A stretch of DNA of 21,029 nucleotides from contig NZ_CAMLIX010000063.1 of NCBI RefSeq assembly GCF_946479975.1, forward strand, positions 1 through 21,029, read 5' to 3'. The stretch comes from an uncultured Flavobacterium sp. (lineage in GTDB: Bacteria; Bacteroidota; Bacteroidia; Flavobacteriales; Flavobacteriaceae). Under the pieces are notes generated by a model. The model was not told where the DNA came from and made no database searches. It saw nothing but the letters and a program-made list of their open reading frames with translations. The position numbers and the translations under genes were made by a program. This document shows, one piece after another, positions 1-8,252 of the stretch (positions are counted from its first letter, which is position 1; each line of letters begins with the position of its first letter).

Positions 1-488
1 ACAGCTTCAACATTCAACTTTCGTTCTGCTGGTTTTTCTTGAAATAAAAATCCGTTGGTGTAAACACGATGTTTCAGCGGAATTGTTTTTACAATTACTT
101 TGTTATCTTCAAAAATAACTTCGCTTTCTTTCGATTGTAATTCATGAAAAAACAAAGAATAAGTGGTCCAAGATTCAGTCAATTTTAATTGAAGCAGAAT
201 CAGTTCTTTAATTCCTTTTGGTCCGTAAACATGTAAATCGGTTGTTCTTCCTAAAAGAGAAAAAGTCGAAATAGTTCCAATCAATCCATACAAATGATCT
301 CCGTGAAGATGAGAAATAAAAATGTGATTGATTTTTGAGAATTTAATTTTATTCTTTCGAAGCTGTACCTGAGTTCCTTCGCCACAGTCAATTAAAAATA
401 ATCTATTTCTAATTTCTAAAACCTGCGAAGTCGGATTTGTAAGTGTTCGTGGAGTTGCGGCGTAACAGCCAAGTATTGTTAATTTCAT
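1..488 (-). CDS. rnz: Ribonuclease Z (tRNA 3'-end endonuclease), N-terminal part
   Basis: The reading frame opens with ATG at 486-488 and runs off the left edge, giving about 162 residues, roughly half of the usual ~300. It is a metallo-beta-lactamase-fold protein: the N-terminus MKLTILGCYAATPR and the metal-binding motif HLHGDH at residues 60-65 (preceded by FLIDCGEGTQ, residues 31-40) are typical of RNase Z. The enzyme removes the 3' trailer of precursor tRNAs in the cytoplasm and needs zinc. It lies 95 bp downstream of the small gene at 584-916 on the same strand, so the two may be co-transcribed, although the gap contains a long AT-rich inverted repeat. The later metal-ligand motifs are outside the window, so completeness cannot be judged. 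The family call is firm. Confidence 0.93.
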   Translation of the reverse strand, partial: MKLTILGCYAATPRTLTNPTSQVLEIRNRLFLIDCGEGTQVQLRKNKIKFSKINHIFISHLHGDHLYGLIGTISTFSLLGRTTDLHVYGPKGIKELILLQLKLTESWTTYSLFFHELQSKESEVIFEDNKVIVKTIPLKHRVYTNGFLFQEKPAERKLNVEA

Positions 489-490
489 TT

Positions 491-583
491 AGTGATTTTA
501 GATTTTAGACTGAAGATTTTAGATTGAAGCACACTTAGAATTCAACATTCAAAAATCTAAAATCTGAACTCTAAAATCTAAAA
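491..583. repeat. AT-rich imperfect inverted repeat (GATTTTAGATTTTAGA family)
   Basis: The gap between rnz and the small gene at 584 is almost filled by repeats of GATTTTAGA. Positions 495-525 are the imperfect reverse complement of roughly 551-584, so a transcript could form a stem of about 30 bp with a few mismatches and a loop of about 25 nt. The right arm touches the stop codon of the upstream gene. It could act as a weak terminator or a stabilising structure. It has no U-run typical of an intrinsic terminator. Confidence 0.6.
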
Positions 584-916
584 TTAAAACCCTAGGTCTC
601 TTTCGATTTCTTCCATTTCGATAATATCGTGTGCTTCCAAAAGAGAAGGAACCACGGCTAATTTATCTGAAATAGCATTAAAATCAAGATCTGAAGCCAC
701 AATTACAAATGATTTTTTTGCTTTTTTATGAAGCTTAGAAAGCGGTAAAAAAGCTTTTAAATCTTTTTCGGTAATTGCAGTATCAGCTGATAAATCGATT
801 ATAATATTTTGTTTTTCAAAGGTTTTAAACTGCGTCGTTACATTTTCAAGGAAAGCGTTAACATCTCCCTTTGTATCTTTAATGGTAACGGTATGTCCTT
901 TTTGATCTACTTTCAT
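584..916 (-). CDS. Small conserved-looking cytoplasmic protein, possibly STAS-like
   Basis: A 110-residue protein with no signal peptide and no membrane segment. The alternation of hydrophobic strands (KGHTVTIKD, NIIIDLSAD, SFVIVASDLDF) with helices (NAFLENVTTQFKTF, LKAFLPLSKLHKKAK) and the acidic tail EMEEIERDLGF resembles the beta/alpha order of STAS domains (anti-sigma-factor antagonists). I do not see the conserved phosphorylatable serine motif, so this is a fold guess rather than a family assignment. It sits just upstream of rnz in the same orientation, and may be co-transcribed with it. Upstream, TACCTTAG (top strand 961-968 region) is a one-mismatch match to the Bacteroidota -7 box, without a visible -33 box. 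The function is unknown; it could be an uncharacterised partner of RNase Z only by position. Confidence 0.75.
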   Translation of the reverse strand: MKVDQKGHTVTIKDTKGDVNAFLENVTTQFKTFEKQNIIIDLSADTAITEKDLKAFLPLSKLHKKAKKSFVIVASDLDFNAISDKLAVVPSLLEAHDIIEMEEIERDLGF

Positions 917-980
917 TTTTTAATTTAAGGGGCTTATATAAAAATTGATTTTCTGAGAGCTAAGGTACGAAGATTTTTTT

Positions 981-1209
981 TAGTTTTCGGTCGCAGTCGC
1001 GGTTTTCAGTTTTGTACTTTGTCTTCAATATTTAGTCATTTTTTTTGTCATTTCGACCGAAAGGAGAAATCACAATAGAAACTCGACAAAGTAATTCGCC
1101 AATCTTTGTAGATAAACGAGTGTGATTTCTCCTTTCAGTCGAAATGACAAACTGTGCGCAATTTGAAAAATGATGCGAGCCTGAAAACTGCGACTGCGAC
1201 TGAAAACTA
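981..1209. repeat. Nested inverted-repeat element (REPIN/MITE-like)
   Basis: This structure fills most of the 299-bp gap between pyrB and the small gene at 584-916. The outer arms are 981-1009 and 1181-1209: 29 nt each, reverse complements with two mismatches, core GTCGCAGTCGC. The inner arms are 1044-1074 and 1121-1151: 31 nt each with one mismatch, containing TCATTTCGACCGAAAGGAG. Inside the inner loop, ACTCG and ACAAAG (1081-1091) pair again with CTTTGT and CGAGT (1104-1121). No frame inside is a credible gene. The architecture, a palindrome within a palindrome, fits a non-autonomous repeat element; the inner sequence resembles a repeat I recall as frequent in Flavobacterium genomes. It lies directly after the pyrB stop codon, so it could also shape the 3' end of that mRNA. 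Confidence 0.75.
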
Positions 1210-1215
1210 ACCCTA

Positions 1216-2142
1216 CTACTGTATCTTAGAAGCCAGCAAATAAATAACCGCCATTCTAATTGCAACACCATTTTCTACCTGATTTAAAATCACAGAATGA
1301 TCAGAATCTGCCACTTCAGAAGTGATTTCTACCCCTCTGTTGATTGGTCCTGGGTGCATGATTACGATTTCTTTTCCTAGCGAATCCAAAAGCGGTTTAT
1401 CTACTCCGTATTGTTGTGCGTATTCTCTTGTTGATGGAAAGAAATTCACATCCATACGTTCGTTTTGTACACGAAGCATGTTGGCAACATCACACCATTC
1501 TAAAGCTTTACGCAAATTCGGTTCAACCGTAACACCAAGCGATTCAATATATCTCGGAATCAATGTTTTTGGTCCGCAGACTTTTACTTCTGCGCCTTGC
1601 ATTTGCAAAGCATATATGTTTGATAGCGCCACTCTTGAATGCAAGACGTCACCAACAATTACTACTTTTTTCCCAGCTACATCTCCAAGTTTTTCTCTGA
1701 TCGAATAACTGTCTAATAAAGCTTGAGTTGGATGTTCGTGTGCGCCGTCTCCTGCGTTTACGATGCTTGCTTTGACATTTTTAGATAAAAAATAAGCCGC
1801 TCCGGGATTGGAGTGGCGCATTACAACCATATCAACTTTCATCGAAAGGATATTATTTACAGTATCAATCAAGGTCTCTCCTTTTTTAACCGAAGACTGC
1901 GCTGCAGAAAAACTGATAACATCAGCAGATAAACGTTTCTGCGCTAGTTCGAAAGAGAGTTTGGTTCTGGTACTGTTTTCGAAGAAAATATTGGCAATGG
2001 TAATATCTCGTAATGAAGGAACTTTTTTAATCGGTCTGTTAATGACTTCTTTAAAATGATCTGCCGTTTCAAAAATCAGGTTAATATCATTCTCGTTGAT
2101 ATATTTAATTCCTAATAAATGATTTACGCTTAATTCTTTCAT
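1216..2142 (-). CDS. pyrB: Aspartate carbamoyltransferase catalytic chain
   Basis: This enzyme joins carbamoyl phosphate and L-aspartate to give N-carbamoyl-aspartate, the committed step of UMP synthesis, in the cytoplasm. The 308-residue length matches the family. The carbamoyl-phosphate loop STRTKLSFE is at residues 57-65, HPTQALLD at 137-144, the aspartate-site LRVQ at 223-226 and HPGPINRG at 273-280. All are intact, and no regulatory pyrI chain lies beside it. The ATG at 2140-2142 gives the standard N-terminus. pyrR lies 190 bp upstream in the same direction, an arrangement also common in Gram-positive pyr operons, so co-transcription is plausible, although the gap is filled with inverted repeats. 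No -7 box was recognised directly upstream, which favours transcription from the pyrR promoter. Confidence 0.96.
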   Translation of the reverse strand: MKELSVNHLLGIKYINENDINLIFETADHFKEVINRPIKKVPSLRDITIANIFFENSTRTKLSFELAQKRLSADVISFSAAQSSVKKGETLIDTVNNILSMKVDMVVMRHSNPGAAYFLSKNVKASIVNAGDGAHEHPTQALLDSYSIREKLGDVAGKKVVIVGDVLHSRVALSNIYALQMQGAEVKVCGPKTLIPRYIESLGVTVEPNLRKALEWCDVANMLRVQNERMDVNFFPSTREYAQQYGVDKPLLDSLGKEIVIMHPGPINRGVEITSEVADSDHSVILNQVENGVAIRMAVIYLLASKIQ

Positions 2143-2152
2143 GTTTAATGTT

Positions 2153-2330
2153 TAACTGTTTATTTGTTTAATCGTTTTTTGCCGTTTAATCGTTTATTTG
2201 TTTTGTCGTTTAATCGTTTGCTTTGCGATTAAACGGTTAAACGATTTAACGGTTAACCTATTTTTATAATTTTTAATTGAGTAATCGAAATGAATCGATT
2301 AAACAATTAACCGATTACACGATTAACCAA
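2153..2330. repeat. Cluster of GTTTAATCG / CGATTAAAC direct and inverted repeats
   Basis: The pyrR-pyrB gap is built from variants of GTTTAATCGTTT on the left and its reverse complement on the right. The clearest hairpin pairs CGTTTAATCG (2207-2216) with CGATTAAACG (2226-2235) around a 9-nt loop; flanking copies at about 2183-2196 and 2238-2252 extend it imperfectly, and further CGATTAA copies lie at 2294-2325. No gene is visible. It would place a large stem-loop in the middle of a pyrR-pyrB transcript. Confidence 0.65.
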
Positions 2331-2332
2331 AT

Positions 2333-2872
2333 TTAATTTGTCACTAAGTGAACAACATCTTCACCATCATTTTCTTTCCAGCTTACAATCACTTTTTCGC
2401 CATTAATTGCATCTACCTGACGACCGCGGTAATCGGGCTGTATTGGTAAATGACGACTGAAACGTCTGTCAATTAAAACCAGTAATTCAATTTCTGAAGG
2501 TCTTCCGAAAGATTGAACAGCAGTTAGCGCCGAACGAATGCTTCTTCCAGTAAACAAAACATCATCTATAAAAATGACTTTTTTGTCTTCTACGATAAAA
2601 TTGATTTGAGTTTTATTGGCTTCAAGAGGTTTTTCTGTACGACGAAAATCATCTCTAAAAAAAGTGATATCCAAATAGCCTAAAGAAATTTCAGGAACTT
2701 GGTATTCGTTTTCTAATAATTGTTTTAAACGTTCAGCTAAAAAAACGCCTCTTGGCTGAATTCCCACTAAAATAGTATCTGAAAAATCAAGGTGTTTTTC
2801 GATTAACTGACAAGCCAAACGGTGAAGTATAATAGTAACTTCTTTTGAATTAAGTAATACTTTCTGGCTCAT
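2333..2872 (-). CDS. pyrR: Bifunctional PyrR: pyr regulator / uracil phosphoribosyltransferase
   Basis: A type I phosphoribosyltransferase that makes UMP from uracil and PRPP; in many bacteria the same protein also attenuates pyr mRNA. The 179-residue product from ATG 2870-2872 has the usual PyrR length and start. The PRPP-binding motif FIDDVLFTGRS is at residues 101-111, LVGIQPRGVFLAERL at about 35-49, and the DRRF segment at 125-128. The frame stays open 41 codons further upstream, but those residues do not look like PyrR, and a -7 promoter box lies inside that extension, so I chose the internal ATG. pyrB follows downstream on the same strand. Whether this homologue still binds RNA cannot be read from the sequence; the inverted repeats before pyrB are not a recognisable PyrR-binding attenuator. 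Confidence 0.93.
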   Translation of the reverse strand: MSQKVLLNSKEVTIILHRLACQLIEKHLDFSDTILVGIQPRGVFLAERLKQLLENEYQVPEISLGYLDITFFRDDFRRTEKPLEANKTQINFIVEDKKVIFIDDVLFTGRSIRSALTAVQSFGRPSEIELLVLIDRRFSRHLPIQPDYRGRQVDAINGEKVIVSWKENDGEDVVHLVTN

Positions 2873-2896
2873 AATTAATTGTAATGATTGGTCACG

Positions 2897-2904
2897 CAAA
2901 TATA
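2897..2904 (-). promoter_or_regulatory. Probable -7 promoter box of pyrR
   Basis: Read on the minus strand this is TATATTTG, a perfect match to the Bacteroidota -7 consensus TAnnTTTG. It lies 24 bp upstream of the chosen pyrR ATG. A clear -33 TTTG is not visible at the expected distance, so the call rests on one element and position. Confidence 0.55.
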
Positions 2905-3183
2905 CGGAATTGGAATTTATTTGTTGGGGTGTTGCGGTTGGAAATATTTTAATCTTGGATAATCCATAATTATCTAGATTAAAATCTATCATCACTAAAT
3001 TTGATTTGGCAAATTACGCTGGTGCACCAGTTCACTGAACTTATTCTACACTATCTCATTAAGAGGTGACTCTCTATATTATTTACAATAAGAAAAGACT
3101 TGTTTTTTTTAACTCATTTCAGTTTAAAAAAATTATTTTAGCCAAGTCTTTAAATCAACTTTAAAAAAACAAAAACATACTCC

Positions 3184-4743
3184 TTGTCATTGAAAACGTA
3201 TATTACAAAACTCAGACACATTATTCCAACTTTTCTCATTATTTCTTTCTCAACAATTATTGGACTTCTTCTTTTTAGATGGTTGCTTGCAATTAAATTT
3301 GAAATCCTTGATTTTAAATATGAAACATGGTGTCTCTGGATTCCAATGATTTTTCCTTGGATACCAATTTTGATTTGGCTACGACCAAGATTTCGAATTT
3401 TGACCTTCAAAAAAGATAACGATAACGGACGTTTCTTTTTTCAATTTCTATCCGCCGTCACAATTATCGCCTGTCTGATGATTTCACAAAATTACTTGAC
3501 CACTTCAACAGGAAAACTTCAGAAATTAAGTACCATTAATGATATTGATAAAAAGGAGAAAGCACTTTATTATAAATTAACCAATTTTGCTGTTGCTAAA
3601 TACTATGGTGGTACATACACTGATTTTAGGGTAAGTGGTAAATACGGTCAGAACTTGAATTTTGATGTATATTTTGTTTCGCCTATCACAGAAAAGTCAT
3701 GGCAAAAAATCACCACTATACCAAAATATTGGTACGGAGTTAATTTTAAAGAGCGAATCAGTAACAAAATTAGTGATAGTGAAAAAGAGAAAAAATACGA
3801 GATATTTTATAATGAATGTCTGAAAAAAATGAAGACATATGACTTTTACGCACAAGATCATTTTGAAAGAACTCCAACTTCAGAGGCTAAAGAAAATTTC
3901 ATTAAAGCAATCGAGGCCAGAACAAATAAAGATATTAACGTAGATTTCATCATACTTGAGCCGATTAAAGAAAAATACGAAAACAGAAATGGAAACAAAC
4001 TAGCGTGGATTTTTGGTTCTTTTGCAATTGGATTCACAATTTTATTATTCGCGTTAATATGGCCAAATTATAGCGCACTTGAAATGAAACGATTCAAATC
4101 GGGTAAAAAACCAAATGATGATGATCTGGCTGATATGCTAAATTATCTTATTCCAAAAGGCACACACTTTATAACTTCAATATTGATTGATTTAAATATC
4201 CTCGTTTTCTTGCTAATGGTATTTTCCGGAATAGACATCTTGTCTCCTCGTGGTTCTGAACTACTTAAATGGGGCGCAAACAGAAGATATGAAACAGTTA
4301 GTGGTGAATGGTGGCGATTAGTTACAAGCATGTTTTTGCATAGTGGCGCTATGCATTTATTTTTAAACATTTCGGGCTTAGTGATTGCGGCTATTTTCAT
4401 AGAGCCATTATTAGGCAGAAAAAAATATCTTGTCTTATACATTCTTTCAGGTATTTTTGGGAGTCTAGCTAGTATTTTGTGGTATCCAAACACCTTAAGC
4501 GTGGGTGCATCCGGAGCTATTTTCGGGCTTTATGGCGCGATACTCGGTTTGCTATTAACAAATGCTTTTCCGAAATCAGGCAAACAAGGTATTTTCATCA
4601 TGATAGGGATCTATGTTTTTATAAATTTACTATGGGGATTAACAGGCGGAATTGACAATGCAGCACACATTGGAGGTCTCGTAAGTGGTTTTCTGCTAGG
4701 AATAGCTTTATATAAAATCAGTAACCAGAATAAGCAAAGTTGA
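3184..4743 (+). CDS. Rhomboid-family intramembrane serine protease with large N-terminal module
   Basis: The C-terminal third (about residues 325-515) is a rhomboid domain of six or seven membrane helices. It has H386-x4-H391-x3-N395 in the second helix, the catalytic serine in GASGAIFG (S443) and the catalytic histidine in AAHIGG (H495). Such enzymes cleave substrates within the membrane. The N-terminal part is unusual for the family: three hydrophobic segments (about 12-36, 47-66, 79-97), a hydrophilic region of about 170 residues rich in Lys, Tyr and Glu, then another membrane segment near 273-293. The length of 519 is more than twice that of a minimal rhomboid. No ATG exists near the beginning; the frame opens with TTG at 3184 (or TTG at 3190), and an in-frame stop at 3151 limits extension. 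Its substrate is unknown. It is monocistronic, with the next gene 247 bp away. Confidence 0.9.
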   Translation: MSLKTYITKLRHIIPTFLIISFSTIIGLLLFRWLLAIKFEILDFKYETWCLWIPMIFPWIPILIWLRPRFRILTFKKDNDNGRFFFQFLSAVTIIACLMISQNYLTTSTGKLQKLSTINDIDKKEKALYYKLTNFAVAKYYGGTYTDFRVSGKYGQNLNFDVYFVSPITEKSWQKITTIPKYWYGVNFKERISNKISDSEKEKKYEIFYNECLKKMKTYDFYAQDHFERTPTSEAKENFIKAIEARTNKDINVDFIILEPIKEKYENRNGNKLAWIFGSFAIGFTILLFALIWPNYSALEMKRFKSGKKPNDDDLADMLNYLIPKGTHFITSILIDLNILVFLLMVFSGIDILSPRGSELLKWGANRRYETVSGEWWRLVTSMFLHSGAMHLFLNISGLVIAAIFIEPLLGRKKYLVLYILSGIFGSLASILWYPNTLSVGASGAIFGLYGAILGLLLTNAFPKSGKQGIFIMIGIYVFINLLWGLTGGIDNAAHIGGLVSGFLLGIALYKISNQNKQS

Positions 4744-4791
4744 TCGCACATATTTTTATTATCATTCTTTAGAAAATTTAAAAGCTAATCT

Positions 4792-4899
4792 TTGGAAAAC
4801 AATTTTGAAATTATAAAATTATTTAATGTTGAATATCCAAAAGTAGATAACCTAGAGATTCATAACGTAATAATGGAAGGGAGTAGCTCATCATTATAA
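4792..4899 (+). pseudogene. Possible gene remnant or very small reading frame
   Basis: In the 247-bp gap after the rhomboid gene, one frame from TTG at 4792 to TAA at 4897-4899 encodes 35 residues beginning LENNFEIIKLFNVEYPK. The composition looks protein-like, but there is no ATG, an in-frame stop lies two codons upstream, and nothing identifies a family. It could be the tail of a decayed gene or chance. The rest of the gap is featureless AT-rich DNA. Confidence 0.2.
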
Positions 4900-4990
4900 A
4901 TCAAAATCCTAAAACATTTCCCAAAAATTCTATAACACATTTCCTTGATTCTTGAAGTAATTTTAATATTGAATTTAAAAACTCAAAATC

Positions 4991-5161
4991 ATGCAAAATA
5001 AAATACTAAGATTGTTAATGGTATTCGTTATACTATTTTCATTTACAAGCTGTGAAGTTATTGGAGACATTTTTAAAGCCGGAATGGGTGTCGGAATCTT
5101 TATCGTAATCTTTATCATTGCGATTATTATCTGGATCTTCGCAAGGTTCTTTAAAAAGTAA
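4991..5161 (+). CDS. Small lipoprotein with one membrane helix
   Basis: This 56-residue gene starts with ATG at 4991 and ends with TAA at 5159-5161. The product has a lipoprotein signal peptide whose lipobox SFTSC ends at Cys21, followed by EVIGDIFKAGMGVG, a strongly hydrophobic segment rich in Ile (about residues 34-51) and a basic tail ARFFKK. After processing it would be a lipid-anchored peptide of about 36 residues with a second membrane anchor. I recall similar short proteins with a C-E-V-I-G-D-I-F-K-A-G core in other Bacteroidota, sometimes given an implausible enzyme name; the function is unknown. The real frame is supported by a perfect intrinsic terminator that begins 7 bp after the stop codon. 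Confidence 0.8.
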   Translation: MQNKILRLLMVFVILFSFTSCEVIGDIFKAGMGVGIFIVIFIIAIIIWIFARFFKK

Positions 5162-5168
5162 AAAACAT

Positions 5169-5206
5169 AAAAAAATCCCAAATTAATTCGAATTTGGGAT
5201 TTTTTT
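5169..5206. terminator. Bidirectional rho-independent terminator
   Basis: A perfect 16-bp stem (5169-5184 with 5191-5206, core ATCCCAAATT) closes a 6-nt loop and is flanked by A and T runs on both sides. It lies between the convergent small lipoprotein gene (plus) and ABC-F gene (minus), and should stop transcription from both. Confidence 0.9.
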
Positions 5207-5260
5207 TATTGAGAACTCAAAGTTTGGAATTTGGATTTTCCAATATTTTGGATTTAAATT

Positions 5261-6949
<1,689 letters not shown>

Positions 6950-6956
6950 CTAAGTT

Positions 6957-7194
6957 TTTTATTTAAACCATATAAGTGAAATAAGTTCATTTAAAACTAA
7001 CTTACAATTTAAATGCTTTAAAATCACTCAAAATTCTAATCTGCAACATCTTTTATTTTAACCATATAAGGAATGTAAGTTCATTTAAAACTAAACCTAT
7101 AATTTAAATGCTCTTAAAATTCAGCAAAATTGTAATCTACAACATTATCAAGCTAAAAAACTTACATCCCTTATATGAGCTTATATGGTTTAAA
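6957..7194. repeat. Composite repeat: two ~94-bp direct copies plus an inverted end
   Basis: This fills the gap of 318 bp between the ABC-F promoter and the stop codon of the thioredoxin-like gene. Copy 1 (about 6957-7049) and copy 2 (about 7050-7145) share ACCATATAAG, AAGTTCATTTAAAACTAA, AATTTAAATGCT and CAACAT, with a period of 94 bp. A third, inverted fragment at about 7157-7194 ends in CTTATATGGTTTAAA, the reverse complement of the start of copy 1 (from about 6961), so the whole has terminal inverted repeats. No gene lies inside. I recall the ACCATATAAGT...AAGTTCATTTAA sequence as a dispersed Flavobacterium repeat. Confidence 0.75.
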
Positions 7195-7198
7195 AAAT

Positions 7199-7972
7199 TT
7201 ACAATTTACTTTCCTTCTCCAAAGCAACTTCTAAACTTTCAAAATTTGGAAGCACTTTTGAAATTATTCCTTCTTTATTGATGATAAAATGTGTCGGAAA
7301 AGAATTCAGCTGTAAAGCAGTATTCATATATTCTTTCATATCTGGAATTACAGAATAAGATAATGGTTTTCTCGCCAGAAACGTTTTTAATTGTTCGACT
7401 GAATCTTCGGCTAAACTCATAAAAACAATATCTTTTCTATCTTTATAATCTTCAACTAATTTATTGACTTGCGGAAATTCTCTAATACAAGGCGCGCAAT
7501 GGATGTACCAGCATTTTATGACGATGATTTTTCCTTTCATCGATTCATTCGTAACCAAATTTCCGTTTAAATCTATGAATGAAAATTGCGGAAAGGCAGT
7601 TCCTTCCATCTTATAATTTTTGTAAGCATCAAAACCAATTTGGTTGATGGTTGCCTTTATGCTTGTATCTGTTTTTGGCTGAATTTTGAAGAGTTTATAA
7701 ACATATACATTCGCTTCTGATTTTAATCGGACTGGAATGAAATTTCCGTTTGCCAGTTGGTCTAAAAAAGCTTCTTTTGAAATTTCTTTTGATGAAAAAT
7801 CCAATGCCGTAAAATCTCTCGAAAGCATGATTTTTTTATTCTGATAAACCGACCATTGTTCGTACGTTTTCTGAATTTGAATTGGATCAACTTCTGGATT
7901 TCCGAATTTAGTTTGGGCGAAAGAAGAAATAAAAATCAGGAATGTAATTAGTATAAGGATTGATTTTCTCAT
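7199..7972 (-). CDS. Exported TlpA-like thioredoxin-fold protein
   Basis: A 257-residue protein with a signal peptide (MRKSILILITFLIFISSFAQ) and a C-terminal thioredoxin-like domain of the TlpA/AhpC-TSA type. That domain runs from about residue 120 (FPQFSFIDLNG) to the end. The redox motif is C159-A-P-C162 in CWYIHCAPCIREFP, followed by the cis-proline-type segment SFPTHFIINKEG. The N-terminal part, about 100 residues, has no family I recognise. Such proteins exchange disulfides in the periplasm; the usual tryptophan directly before the CxxC is replaced by histidine. No lipobox cysteine is seen, so it should be free in the periplasm. On the minus strand, TACTTTTG (7998-8005) is a perfect -7 box 25 bp upstream of the ATG, without a clear -33. 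Its partner is unknown; neither neighbour suggests one. Confidence 0.87.
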   Translation of the reverse strand: MRKSILILITFLIFISSFAQTKFGNPEVDPIQIQKTYEQWSVYQNKKIMLSRDFTALDFSSKEISKEAFLDQLANGNFIPVRLKSEANVYVYKLFKIQPKTDTSIKATINQIGFDAYKNYKMEGTAFPQFSFIDLNGNLVTNESMKGKIIVIKCWYIHCAPCIREFPQVNKLVEDYKDRKDIVFMSLAEDSVEQLKTFLARKPLSYSVIPDMKEYMNTALQLNSFPTHFIINKEGIISKVLPNFESLEVALEKESKL

Positions 7973-7997
7973 GGAATTGTCTGCAATAATTGAGCTT

Positions 7998-8005
7998 CAA
8001 AAGTA
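7998..8005 (-). promoter_or_regulatory. Probable -7 box of the TlpA-like gene
   Basis: Read on the minus strand this is TACTTTTG, a match to TAnnTTTG, 25 bp before the start codon. The spacing is the same as at the ABC-F promoter (6906-6937). No TTTG is seen at the -33 position. Confidence 0.5.
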
Positions 8006-8071
8006 ATATTTTTTTTCATTCAGATTTGTCGTTCCTCACAATGACATACTTTGACTGACTCACTTTTAAAC

Positions 8072-8103
8072 ATAAAAAAACCTGACAATAAAATTGTCAG
8101 GTT
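8072..8103 (-). terminator. Rho-independent terminator of the chitin operon
   Basis: The 11-bp stem AACCTGACAAT / ATTGTCAGGTT (8079-8089 and 8093-8103) with a 3-nt loop is followed, on the minus strand, by a T-run (8074-8080). It lies 149 bp after the chiA stop codon and is oriented to end transcription coming from chiA. Confidence 0.85.
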
Positions 8104-8252
8104 CATAATGCGATTCCTGAGGCAAAAACCAAATAACAAATTACCTCAGTTCACAGCATTTATTCGAAATAAAAATTGATTAAAAAATAAATAACCAAAC
8201 TCAATTTTAACCATCCCAATTTTTTATTTCTAATTTTTTATTCATTTAAACA

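Noticed and set aside
1032..1271. Minus-strand open frame of 79 codons between the small gene and pyrB
   Set aside because: It is read through the inverted repeats and overlaps the pyrB end; the product is low-complexity and without a recognisable domain.
1322..1708. Plus-strand open frame of 128 codons
   Set aside because: It lies wholly inside pyrB on the opposite strand; its sequence shows no family features and pyrB has all active-site motifs.
6957..7194. Considered as a CRISPR array or a tRNA gene
   Set aside because: Only two copies of about 94 bp and no cloverleaf; no tRNA or rRNA gene was seen in the window.
8022..8050. GTCGTTCCTCACAATGACAT, resembling a widespread bacterial repeat (TGTCATT...GAGGAACGA)
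   Set aside because: Only a short, partial match from memory with no second arm in the window; not enough to call a repeat.
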